Translations under genes and position numbers: made by a program
Source: Phallusia mammillata
Lineage: Eukaryota > Chordata > Ascidiacea > Phlebobranchia > Ascidiidae
Reading direction: 5' to 3'
DNA length: 64,000 nt
NCBI GenBank assembly: GCA_003260075.1
Contig: QLIY01000649.1
Location: forward strand, 29,457 to 93,456
Notes under the pieces: model-generated
Seen by the model: the letters and a program-made list of their open reading frames with translations, nothing else
The model's database searches: none
Told to the model about the DNA's origin: nothing
In this document: positions 29,001 to 42,200 of the stretch, in pieces
How positions within the stretch are numbered: the first letter of the stretch is position 1
How the letters are laid out: each line of letters starts with the position of its first letter

Positions 29001-32000
29001 AAATTGTTAAAGGAATATTTTTCTTTCAAATTAGATCATTCGCTGTTTTCAATAAGAAAAAATATCGATAAGAACTGATGGTTGCAAATATGATCACATA
29101 CCGTTTTGTCCTTACATGAAGCCTCCTCCAGTCAGTAATAGTAAAATGAGTGCTCAAAAATCGAAACTAACGATGTTTTCGTTTTGTCGATCGAAGCAAA
29201 TTGAATTTTTCGCCAAGAATGACTAAAATTTTCGGCAAAACGCATCAGTTCCGCTTGAGCAAATTCCGTCATCGATTAGGAAGGGGGTCGAGTCGCTTTG
29301 TTTTGTGCAACTTACCTTAAAAGCTTGGACGCTGTCTCTTGAGAAAGATAGATAGCTTGTGTCGGCTCTTGATCGATTCGAAGCCTTTGACCCCACCGGC
29401 TAAAGTTGCGCCATTATTGAGTCATTTGTGCACAAATTCCAACGCTTTACTTTTTTTAGGTATTCTTTTCTGATCCTCAAAAATTTGTACGTTAATATGA
29501 CACTAAAATTTTAAAATTTTCGTAGTTCAAGTTATATTTGCATTTAAAATCTTTTTATCTCTGTTGATGTTTTGGTTTGAAAATTGTAGACAGTCTGATG
29601 GTTTCCTCAGTAGTTGACACGACTAATCCAATAATTTGTTCCCGAAAGACACAATGCCAAAACCTGTCATAATTGTGATGAATCGGTGTGACTGTTTCCA
29701 AAAAAAACCTTGTACGAAAATTTGTCTATGAAGAGATAGAGGTAGTTTCTAGTGAATCGTTGTGAAAGGTCACGAAACCGAAAAGACAGCTTTTCTGTGT
29801 TAAATAATTCAGCCTGTTTACGAAAAAGTGCTCAATTTCACAGTAAATAATTGATGAAGCTTAAGTCTTTGTGCATTGACTTGCTGCAAATTGTAATCAC
29901 CAGCTAAAACTTACTTTGACCCGGAGGTCATGTATTTGATGTAAACCTAAAGACAGTTTTAGCTAAGATCTTATTAGGACAACACAATCGTTAGTATTGG
30001 GCTTCTTCTATGACCCATTTCAAGCAATGTTTTTTAATATAACTGCCGGTCAATTATTTTTGATCACACATCAACTAAAGGGTCGATATTCTATTTGAAC
30101 CGTGGAGTCTTTATAATTTAATTTCCTTATACCCGGTAATGTCGCAACATAGCTGCCAAAGCTGGGTTTGTTTTGAACCTCTAACCTTTCCTGAGCCTCA
30201 GTTCACGCCTCAAACAGCGACGCCATGTCCAATGACTACTCAGTTTGCAATTCGTACGAAAAACTCGAATTTTAGCCTCAAAGAAGCACTACAAAGAGTT
30301 AGTTGATTCATACACCTATTTTTGCCACATGCAGCGCTATGTACCCCAACAACTGTAATCCTTGCTAATTCTATCAGAGCTTTGCTTTTCCATGCATAAT
30401 TGCGCTGGTCGTATATTATGCATTAGTAGCAATCGTTACATTGCCTGTAGTTAGTAGGAACTAACTTAAATCTAACAGCATCTTTGGTGACTCTTATATA
30501 TTTACTAGAATACATTGGAATGGTAATATATTGTAAAGGTGTGCTTACTATACTTTTCCATGCTGCATTGTAGATTTTATTACTGCAGTCATTTGATAAT
30601 TGATCATACAATCCATCTTTTACATTCGTTTAATAAGTTTACTTGAGTGATATTAATCTATTTTGTGTTTGCTTTTTTTCCATTCCTACTTTTCTATTTC
30701 CATTTCTCTTCTCAATTTTCTTTCCTTGTGTTCTATTGTGTCAAAAATCCTGACTAAATTAATTACTCTGTTCTTGTAATTCGAAATTATATAAAACGCC
30801 GCATTTTGTGCGCTCGTATTGCATCCCCTTGTCAAATTTAAACGCTTTTCTGCGTTCGAACATGCATTGTCATGTCCGAATGTTTGTGCCTGGCTAAAAA
30901 TATCCAATAACACTTAACATCGAATATTAATTAATTGACCCGCTTCTATCATTTGTGGCGCTGCTTTCACCTCTGCTGACCCCCTTGAACCCCGCTTTCC
31001 ATTATCCCCATGCATGCCATATACAGAACCAACCGCGTTTGACCTCACTACTGAGCTTACTACGAGTTCCTCGACTATGCCTTACCCGACGGCTGATTGC
31101 AACGTCGAATTTTGCCTAATCAACTACAAGGAGATAGTGACCAATGACACACCGTCGCCGGTTCGGTGTACGGCCTTGCGCCGACTCCACGATTGCATGC
31201 TAAACTCGCCGTCTCACTGCGCAACTGCAGACCCCCGCTACATGCTTATTGATGAACGGAGGCAGGATTCATACAAGACATTCCAATGCTCGCGTTTCGC
31301 ATCAGGTTGTCATGGCAATGCCGAATGACGTCGTCGTTTTTGTTGTCTGTCTTCCCACACACTTGTTTTTGCTCAGTTGTGTGTTTTTTTGTGTTCAGTT
31401 CGAGCTACTACAACTTGCAGTTGTGTGGCTGGCAACTGTAATTTGAAACACTTTGCATGTTAAACGTTACAGACAGTTTAAATCCGACTTAACTATCCCA
31501 CAAAGACCTATTTTTAAATGTAATGAGTTTCAAATTAGGTTATTCAAATCTACCTATTGCAATGATTAAAATCTTTCCTAATGGTAAAAATTTGTCATTT
31601 AAACTACACGATTTGGGAGTAAAATTAATGAACAATTTTTGAGCTGTAAACAAACGATTACTTACAGTTGTGGTATTATATTCAGACATGCCAAGCCTGC
31701 TTGTCCTCAAAGAAAATGCATGACATTATCTGAACTGGCCCTGTAATTTTGCAAACCTTACCGGAACTTGCATGTTTAAGTTCCGTACCTACCCTGTAAT
31801 TTGTGCTGGCCGTTTATGCATGCATGTCTGGTGTGTTAATTTGTGTCTGCTAGCCAAAACACATTCCACTGAAACTGAACTAATGGTTGTCACAATGTGG
31901 TACACTGTTTTTTTGTAACAATTTCAAGTTTGAGGCATATTTGTGACAGATATATTTTGGTACCATAAGTTGTCTATCAGAGTCCACTAGGACACTTGCT

Positions 32001-33151
32001 ACAACGGTTTCAATGGCAGTCAATCTTATTGTCAATTAAACCAACAGGCAATATGAGCACTTCAAAAACATAAGGAACAAAGCATGTTGTTTTGTAGGCA
32101 TATCTTCCAGTGTTTTTGCTTAAAATGCTCCATTTACACAAAGACTTTGGCGAGAAAAAAAAAGTTTTTCTCCATACCATATATTTCATGCCATTTTTAG
32201 TTAACTAACCAAGCACAAATCCTCGGTAAAATTTGGCCAGTAAAGATATTTAGTAGACAAAACTCATACACTACAAATCCTGTGTACCTCTATTTCTAAC
32301 TGCTTCTGTGATTGAATTCGTTCCAGGTGTGAGCCACGATAAAGTGGATTTTATAGCTGCAATACCAACTCCTCTCGATGCGTCAATTTCCTATGTTCGA
32401 GGCCACAACGGATTTCCTGCCTTTGAATTCATGAGCAAAGGAAAGACAACCATCAGTAAGTGCTACATCTTACAACGTGCATTAATAGTTTAGACCAGTG
32501 GTTCTTAACCTTTTTTCCTTGCTGCACCCCTTTCAAATCACCAACTAACTTTCTCACACACCCCTGGATTTTTGTGCTTATATAGAATAGACCTAACCAA
32601 CCTTAATGATTCAGCATCCCCGCACCCCCTAGGAACAATTCTCGCACCCCCTTGGGGGTGCATGCACCCCTGGTTTAGACTAAATGAAATTTTGATCTGT
32701 GGATATGCAACTAGTTTTTAAAAAACAAGCTGTCCTATAAGCATAAGCAAAGTTTTACCTCGATGTAATTTCTCAAGAACCAACACAGTCAAATAATTAT
32801 AAAATATTTCTTTCATATAAAATAATTTGTAAGCAAAATTTGGGCTTTATTAGGAAACACATGTCATTTGTTAAACACGTTTTGACACATGATACTGGCT
32901 AATGGTGTTGGAACACATAGCAGTTAGTCGACCCAAAATGCGGTTTTCCGATCTCCAAATTCCTGTGAATGTTATTTTCTTTCCGGTATTCGGCAATGCA
33001 AAAACAATTTAGAAACGCAAAAAGGAATCTATACAGCCGCACCTGCATGTCAATTACTGTGTTAAAAGTCTCTTGCCGACTTGGTGGTCGAATTTGTGGC
33101 GCAACAGCACAGTTGAGCGAGTGCAGGCGCCTGGCCCTTGTGTCCATGATA

Positions 33152-33214
<63 letters not shown>

Positions 33215-36200
33215 CCACGTGTGCGAAATGGAATCTGATGCAAATACGAAAGTGGAGAGCTTGAATCCAGTGAACTGGAACCTTTCGTTCGTTCAACCGA
33301 CTGAACTCACGCTAGAACTTGCCCGCGAGGTTACGCACCCGAGGCCTAAGACCCGTAGATCCTATTATTTTGTTTAAACCTATGTCCAACGTCAAAATAA
33401 CGTTTAACTCGATTTTTTGTATTACTGAGTTATTCATTTTCGTTACAGATTAATATTTCGGGTTTAAACTACCGTACTTTGAATGTTTAAGTCATGCAAT
33501 TTTTTTGCACTTAGATAAAAAAAGTAAATCACTATAGGCAGTGGTGGGATTCAAATTTTTTGTCAGCCGGTTCTATCACAAAAGTCATATTTTTCAGCCG
33601 GTTCCTTACAAAAGGTCCATTGACTGTAACCAGTAATGCTAACCGGTTCGCTGATCTCATAAAATTTCGTGAGACGGTTCTATAGAACCGCTGCGAACCG
33701 GCTGAATCCCACCACTGATTATAGGTCAAATTTGAAAAATAGCACACACTTCTAAAATCTACTTGTCAAATCATGTTGTAGTATTTAGTATTAGGCGCAT
33801 TTTTATACATTTATGTGATAACTTTAGATAAATCATTGAAGTTGTTTCTTAACTTGGTGTTCTCGGAAATTAAGCTTGATGCATTGAGCTTGGTCAAAGA
33901 TGGCAGTGATGTCAGTTTGCCTGTTAACTTTTTTGAACTTGCCATTTGTGATTCCAAATGTTTTTAACCAACTTTACCCAATTTTAACAAGTATTCTAAA
34001 CTTCTTCTCAGACGAACCAACCGCTGATCGATTCCCGAGAGGCCTTCCTGAAGAGTTTGCCATTCTTGCTATTGTCAACCCACGGACTCGGGAGTGTGGA
34101 TATCTTTTCGAAGTCAAGGACAAAAGCGGATCCAAGACACCCCTGGGAGTCCAGATCTGCCCACTGGAGGGCGACTCTGAGCGCATGAAAATCAGTCTGT
34201 TCTGGAACAATGACGTCATCGCCAATTTTAAGGTTTGTTGTGGTGATTTTTAAGTTACAATTTCTCAACTCCGAAAATAATGAGACCTAATTTGTTTGAA
34301 AATAGTGAATGGAAGTTGAAATTAGTTTTTGAATTTTTGTCGGTTCATTTTTTTCTAATATGTGTACACCTAGAATAGAATTGACTTACATTAGCATTTT
34401 TTATGAAACATAGCATTTCTTGTAAAGGATAGGATTACCGGGGCAAACGCAAAATTTGGTTATTCCCGTTAATTATGGCTTTATTGGTTTCAACCAATTA
34501 CCCAAATTCAGTCTTGCTTTCCATACCAAGTTAAATCATTAAACAAGCAAGTCATGGCCATGCCGGTTTTCCTTTATAAGCTCAGCCCTAAAGGTCTAGA
34601 CAAAATTGCCACCTTAGAAAGCAATTTATTACGTTGTTCGTCTCCCGCTGACGAAGGTACCACGTTTTTAACTTCCTCTGCCCGGCCGCACGTCTTGCCA
34701 ATTATCGCAACCTCTAACTCTCCCAGGCTATGAAGTGATTACCTTTTCACCTCGCTGTTTAACCCGGTTTTCACGTGTGAAATCGTGAACGTGGTAAAGG
34801 CTTGTCTCGAGGGAAATTCACTGGTTGCGTCATTGGCCTTGAGATATGAGACATGACTTTTAGAAAATGTAATTGTTTCCCTCAAAAATGCAGGAATATG
34901 CACAGCTACTTAAGAATAGTCGACTAGAATCAAAGAAAGGCAACAAATTGTCTTGGGTAAAAAAAGATGAAAAAATATTTTGACAAAATTTTATGTCCTT
35001 TGGTATTAACCATTATAAATATTCCACATTCGAAAGTAAAGATACAAAAATATAGTTTTTACTGTTAATAACAAAACTTTTATATATGTATCATAGATTT
35101 ATTTTACTCATAGCATTAACCATCTATTTGCAAATAATCTATGATGTTTTCAAATGTCGGTCTAAGAGGGCAAAAGTTTACCACACAATAACACCACATG
35201 TTTTATCGTTTAACAAACAACAAAGTCAGTCTTGTATTTGCTTCAGTTGGTTCACCTTTACAGTAAGCCAAAGTCGTTATGTTTCCCACACTCCAGCCGC
35301 AAACAGTATATTTGCGGGTAATTCTGGTAATGTTTCATCGTGTGTGCACCAGACGACGGCATTAAACCGTGCGCTGTCATTTGGGTTTGACAAATGAAAT
35401 GTAAATATTCCGACTGACGTAGAAACTAGTTGTGGATATACGGATTGTCCAAATTGGATGCATTTTTTTCCTACTGCGTTTTGATTATGTTTATTATTAC
35501 CATCCTGTTTTTGATTCTATTTGAATAAGGGAATAATACAAATTTACAGTTTGTCACAGAAACCTTGGCCACTTGCATATATGTTCAAAATATTGTTTAT
35601 TTTAAGAATGGTCGGATAGCTTGTCTTTAACCTGCAATAACCTTTTGTTTAAGAATAAACCCTTTGGGGTGATTACTTAAAATGCCCTGAGCGATTAGTC
35701 AAAATAATATACAAATGTATTACATTACATGAAGAAGAGCAACTAAAACGATTGTATTGTGTGCTTGCTATGTTAAATCAACAGCTTTGCAGACGGGTAG
35801 GAGTTGACATTGCTTAGAGGTTTAATTATTGACTACAAAGAGACGGTTAGGCAAATAGCACAGCGGTCCGGGAGAGGCTGTTAACTTGTATGCTGGTTTG
35901 TTGAATGGCTACAAACACTAGTTATATCGCCACTTGAACTATGTCTCGGTCAATACATTAACAGGTTGTTACATTTAGGACATCATACGAATGCTTTGTA
36001 GCAAATTCACAAATTGACACTGCAATCGTATGTCAGAAACACATGTCTTTTGTAATTATATTATTCGAACATCTATGAAAAGGGAAAATTTTTTTTATCT
36101 TAGATTGTGTTCTGGATCCATGTGTTTGTCTTTAGTAAATAAAATGTTTTGTCAAAATGTCTAATATACTTCGCTTATTATAACATGTCAATGTATTTCA

Positions 36201-39200
36201 TATGTAATCACAAATATATTGTTACATTGCCAGTTGAAATGATTTACCATCTATTAACTGCGCATTGTTTTACTACACAGGTGGACAACTTTGTCGGAAA
36301 ATTCACTCGTCTTGCCTTCGAAGTTCGCCGTGATCAAATCGCTCTTTACTTCGACTGCGTGAAGTTAGATGACCAAGTCGTGATGAAGAAGTCAACTGGC
36401 AACGATGTAGACATCCCATCGGACGGCACAGTCTTCCTGGCTGGTAGCACACGCGCCAATAGGTTTATTGTAAGTATAAATGTTGTGTAATTGTAGGTCA
36501 TCTTTCGTAAAGGGGGAACATATCTTTTTCGTTCGTTTTTTCCGTATTAAAGGGTTTGTTCGTGTTATTTGGTCAAGAAAAGTGCTTCAAACTTTTTTAA
36601 ATTGACTTATGTGACAAGTATCTTTCTGAAGTTGGTCTATGTAAAATGCAATTCACCCACATGCCTCCGAAACGCGAAAATTAAAAAAAACAGCTATACT
36701 TGCTATTGTATTAACACCCAGTGTATTTTTATCTGCTACATTTTGTCGACAAATCATAAATGGCATATGTTTTTGAGAAACCATCAAAAACATTTCGCAA
36801 TTTCAGCTTCCTCAAATGCATTTACTTCGTTACATTTAAGGGTTCTTTGCAAGAGTTAGAGATTTTGTTTGACCCCAAGAAAGCGGAAACGTATTGTCTT
36901 CCTTCCCGCGCGTTGAGGTCCAGTGACACTGAAGGTAGTGGAGCTAGTGGAGACGGATCAAGCGATGTTGATGCTGAAAAAGATGATGAAGAAAGTACTG
37001 AAGAAAACAAGACTGAAATCGATGAGCCAACTGAGAGTCCTATGATAATCCCTAGTGAAGAAGCGGAGTTTACTACTACCACGATTCTGAGTCCAACCAC
37101 TGCGTTTGTAGAGGTTGAAGAGGAATTAATTCACCCCCGCATTGCACACGTGACCCCATTGACTGAACCAACGCATGAGGTAAACTTGAAATTGTTTTAA
37201 ACAGGTTGTAACTTAGTAGCAATAATTTAGTTCTAGTAACTTTTCTCCAATAAAGGATCAAATTAAATTTTTATAAATGTTGGTAGGCCAGAAAGAGTTT
37301 TTTTGGGGAACTAACTTGTGAAGTACTTCCTTTTTTTAAGACTATTGATTTTTAAGACTATTGTTTTGCTGTGGTCGCCTCAGACATAGATTTGGGTTAA
37401 AACATTTAAAATAAGTAATCTGGCGATTAATTGCTATTCAGAATTACCATCTAATTTATCTAGTGTTATACAATAAAGATAATTAGTCCTTAAGGAATTA
37501 CCCGCTTTTACAAGTGGTTTCCAAATCTGCTTCAGAATAACAATACACCATTGTAGTTAAATGTGTCAAATACAGCGTTATGTGGCCAACCGCATATTCA
37601 AATTTTATCCTGTGACCGGAATAACTATTTCACACAATTTCGTTCCAACACACACCTTTGCAAACCGCAAAAATCGCATGTGGTTAAACATGTGTCTGTT
37701 CTTTGACAGTTTAACCTTAGTGTAGTTGAACTAATTGCAGCATAAGTGAACAGCGTGTTATTAAATTACATCCTATGTGTTAGAGTATTGTGTAGTTTTG
37801 TTATTTTGAAGAAGATAATTTGACACTGAGACGTAATTGTGATGTGTTTTGCAGAGTTTGGTTGAAGAACCAGAACCGGTACCTACAGATGATGTTGAAG
37901 TTGAAGTGAAAACAGTCAGAGGTATTTGAATTTTTTGTCTGTAAAATCATTTTGCAAATTATGCTGGTGATTTGGTTGGTGAAAAAAAAAACGATTTCAC
38001 AACTGTTAAAGTTGGATCAATGAATATGGAAAATTGCTACAATGTACAAACCTCGTTAACTATATTTGTTTGTACGTTTGAAAATGTCTATGTTTTGTTT
38101 AGTTTTAATACTTTTAAAAATAATACTGTCATATTTCAGGTGAAAAAGGAATGAAAGGCGAACCAGGAGTAGGACTGGTTGGACCTAAAGGTAATGCAAG
38201 AATTTTTAACCAGTTATCCAAGAAGTATAAAAACCTTTTGGTAAATCTCCTTGGTTGAAACGAAATAAGTCAGTTATAGGTGACAGAAATATGTATTTTA
38301 CCGTTTCGAAAGTAACCTTATTCAAATAGAATGATTTTAAAATTATTTATTTGAGATAGGGACTATTGTATTGCATAGAAAATAGATGCCGTTGTCAAAC
38401 CCTTAAGGACCAATAGTGGGCGTTCGTGTTTGTTAAGATTAAGAACGGCTGACAAGTTAGAAGGTTTTTGGCATAAAGTTAGCACTGATGGTCTTGTGCC
38501 ACTGAGAGCATTTTGTTTCCTATTTCCCTCCCTCTGTGGGGCATTCCTGTTCTGCATACCACACAGCGAAAGGTCTCCGACGTGATTTTCAAAGCTCTTC
38601 TAACGCAATTTGGGGCTTGGCTTTAAGCGTTGTAATACTGCCTGTGCACTTTCCTGGTGTGGCCATAAACTTTACCTGGATTGCAATAAAAACGTCGTTA
38701 GCCCATTTTGCACGGGAAAATGGTTTCATAAAAACGTACACGCAAGTTAAGCAAGAAGTCTTCAAATGCTTTACTAACCGACAAAAGCGTTTACTTTTTG
38801 TCCTTATTTTCAACCTAAAGCAGATGATAGACATTTTAGCATGTAGGATTTCTTAATAGAGATGTATTTCTTTGTATGTTTAGAGGCGCCCATAAAATCG
38901 AAGAAGCAAGGCAATACTCGAAAGTAATTTGTGCTAATGACACAAAACGCTATTTGAATCATCAAACTGATTTACACCCAAAGATTTGACTTTTACATTT
39001 AATTAAGATAAAATTGAGGGCTATGTTTTTGAGCTGGGAAAGTTTATGACTAAGCAGGTTTGTTTAATGTTTCAAAAAAGCGCCATCCTACAGCTGATGC
39101 CACTTTAGGGTGTGGTCAATGTCGAGGCCCCAAATGGGTGTTGACAGTTACCTTTCAGGCGACGAGACTCAAAGCGGTTTACGGTTTTGTTATTGGAGGG

Positions 39201-42200
39201 TTTGGGGGAAGTAGCAACCAAGCGAGCCCTCGGCCTGACAGTCTGGCGGTGCATCAGACGCCATAGGGCCCTTGTGGCGAGCGCAAAAATTTCCGGTCGA
39301 AATTTGATGTCTGCTGCGTTAACCGTTGCAACACAGGGTTAAGTGCCTGGTTAGCTTAACCGACAACAGTTGCGCATTGTTGTGGGGCATTAACGTGGGG
39401 ATTGCGCGTAAGCTTAGGATCGGCCAAACCGCTTTGCACTTACACTAGTTTGAGTTAAACTTAATTGTTCAGATTTTTTTTACAACTATTATGGCGCTTT
39501 TACACGGCCTGAAGTGTCTGTAATCTCACTTTCAAGTAGCATAGCTCTTGAATGGTTACTGTTTATGTTAAATCCAATCCGTTAACTGAAGATTTTCTGG
39601 TGTTAGCAGATCAAATCGTCTAGTGTGTAAAATATTTGGCTCCCGAAAAATTGTATGTGGATAGAACTATTTTTTTGACCCGGAATTCAGTTTTTTTCAA
39701 ATTGTAAAATTATATCTGATTGTAACGACGTTATAGTTCGAACATACATTTACATTTTTGTCTTATACAAACCGACTGGGGGGGGGGGCCGAAAAATTGT
39801 ATGTGGATAGAACTATTTTTTGACCCGGAATTCAGTTTTTTTTCAAATTATAAAATTATATCTGATTGTAACGAAGTTATAGTTCGAACATACATTTACA
39901 TTTTTGTCTTATACAAACCGACTTATACAAAACGTTATGTTTTAGGTGCACAGGGTGATCGAGGTACTGATGGAGCAGATGGAGAACCTGGTCCCAAAGG
40001 AGAGCCTGGAGACGTTGGACTGCAAGGACCCGAAGGACCACAGGTAAACTAATAAACTTTCAGTTGATGTATATTCGAAAAATTATCAGTTTGAATAGCT
40101 TTCTAATTCTTCAAACCTAAACCAAAGGAAATCTATCACTAAATGTGCAAAATAATTAGTACTGCAGCATATACGTAATGCATTTTTTCTGTCTAACAGG
40201 GTGAAGCTGGCCAAAAGGGTGAACAGGTAAGATGAATGTGATACAATCGTATTCTGAAATGCACCGAAGATCGTAGAAAAAAATATTTTCAGTGACAAGC
40301 ATTAACACATTGGACCTGAGGGGGGGGGGTTTCTGAAATTTACCGAAGACCGTAGAAAAAAATATTTTCAGTGACAAGCATTAACACATTGGACCTGAAT
40401 AAAAATGTGAAAGTAGTGTTCAAAGAAAAGTGAAATTTTCGGTTAAAGATAGAATGATTTAAAATGAAATTAAGTGACCTGTATTTTTAGGGTGAGCAAG
40501 GTATGAAAGGAGAAGACGGTGTAGCTGGTGAAAAGGGTGACAAAGGAGAAGACTCGGTCGTACCAGGCCCTCCTGGACCCAAAGTAAGCCTTTTTCCGTA
40601 AAACTTACTTGTTTTGAAATACATTTTTACCTGGGAAAGTTTGCTTATAAACTGAAGCTAGGGCAGCGATAAAAAGGATTTGGCTTTCTTAACAAATGTG
40701 TCACCTAATTTGATTCAAAATTTTGCAAAAAACATTCAGCTTGTGCTCTGACAATAGCAGCTAAATATGTCGTATTAACGTATAATATATTACCTGTGTC
40801 AAATTTATTTATCTGATACAACCAAGTATTAAATGAACACGTCGTTAAGCAAGTATTGGTGTCAATCTATCACCCATCGCTTGTTTGGCATCGTGCCGTT
40901 GAAAGACGAATCGTCATCGACAAGAAATAGTCCAAACGTATTTGCTTACTTGGCGAAACAAGTTAGAACACACGTAACCTGTCGTGTGACATGCTGGAAC
41001 TATGTGGGTCACACTCCTAGTAAAACCGGGCCTTTCTCAAACAAGATCTAAACCTGTGTGCCCAATGTTTGCCCTATCTCCAACCAAACTATATTTGCAC
41101 TTATAGTAAATTATAATGTGCTCTTTACTTTTCGTGGTCAGTCCGTAACTAGGCCGTTACGTTCTAAGTACAGAAATAGCGCCCGTGCTTACTCAAAGCG
41201 GTAAAAATAACGCAAGTATTTGAATTGGTGGACATACCACACATGCCAATGTCGGGGTTAAGAGTTACCAACCATTGACACAAAGTTAAAATTTATCTCC
41301 GTTACGTCTGGTCAAATCCAATAGAAGTCATTTTTTACAATCCGACCACATGTGTAAGAATGATAAACTTTTAACAAACTTTTTTTGCCAGCACCACATA
41401 GCAATAACCAAAAATATATTCATGAACATCCCTTAAATGTTACTAATTTCTAAAATGTTACAAATTTATTTCATGACCTTTAGTTAATCGTTGTGCTTTT
41501 TGTAAAGGGTGAAGTTGGAATTGGTATTCAAGGCATCCAAGGTGAAAAGGGTGAAAAAGGAGAAGCCTCGATTATTCCAGGACCGCCTGGTGCTGATGTA
41601 AGTAGAATTTTACACGATTGTGTTTTCTACCCGTTAAGCCAAACTTATCCTTGCTGAAATTCGAACCCACAACCTCAGTATATCTGGTGAATACGATCTG
41701 CATAAACTATGTCACATATGTGCTACTGAATCGACCTAAATCGACAACATGTTCATATTTTCCATTAACTAGCAGTTAACTGTGTATTTGTTAAGAACTA
41801 AACTCCAAGTGTAAAGTTTAGACTGCTCTACAATGATAAAAAACATTGCCCCTTTAATCTGTAATCTTCGTAGGAAACGATTTCTTAACCCTATCGTGTG
41901 ACAGTTTGCTGAGTAAACAGAACTTTAAATCCAAACCGGGGGGGGGGTAACCTCAGTATACCTGGTGAATACGATCTGCACAAACTATGTCACATTTGTG
42001 CTACTGAATCGACCTAAATCGACAACATGTTCATATTTTCCATTGGGGGGGGGGTTCCGGCATTAATCCTCGTCTTGGAAACCAGCTCAGATAACTTGTG
42101 CTGCCAAAAATCCGCCAACGGGCTCGAATTTCTTGCGGTAAAACTTGTTTTTCTTTGCAGGGTGCTGTTGGGCTGCAGGGCGCCAAGGTAAGATCTCCTG

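Larger units (their letters stand above)
14009..31026 (+). other. Collagen intron 1 (about 17 kb)
   Basis: The largest intron of the gene. I find no other phase-compatible exon with a recognisable domain before 31027. It holds two spliced-leader-like 16-mers (15836-15851 plus, 21113-21128 minus), a poly-G allele junction near 20.9 kb, a TTTTGAATTC-rich tract at 22482-22570 and a GC-richer block at 28.26-28.86 kb of unknown nature. Open frames inside (for example 14634-15008 minus, 22751-23134 plus, 28290-28697 minus) look non-coding. First introns of this size often carry enhancers; none is demonstrated here. Confidence 0.6.

Noticed and set aside
32899..33296. Four open frames with poly-Gly or poly-Pro on both strands
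   Set aside because: They are produced only by the 62-base G run and have no other coding features.
36807..36840. Alternative acceptor after TTTCAG for the last TSPN exon
   Set aside because: Starting at 36807 shifts the frame; the acceptor at 36840 keeps phase 0 and gives the expected TSPN sequence.
39801..40052. Open frame fused to the collagen exon at 39946
   Set aside because: The upstream part is intron, including duplicated sequence; a good acceptor precedes 39946.
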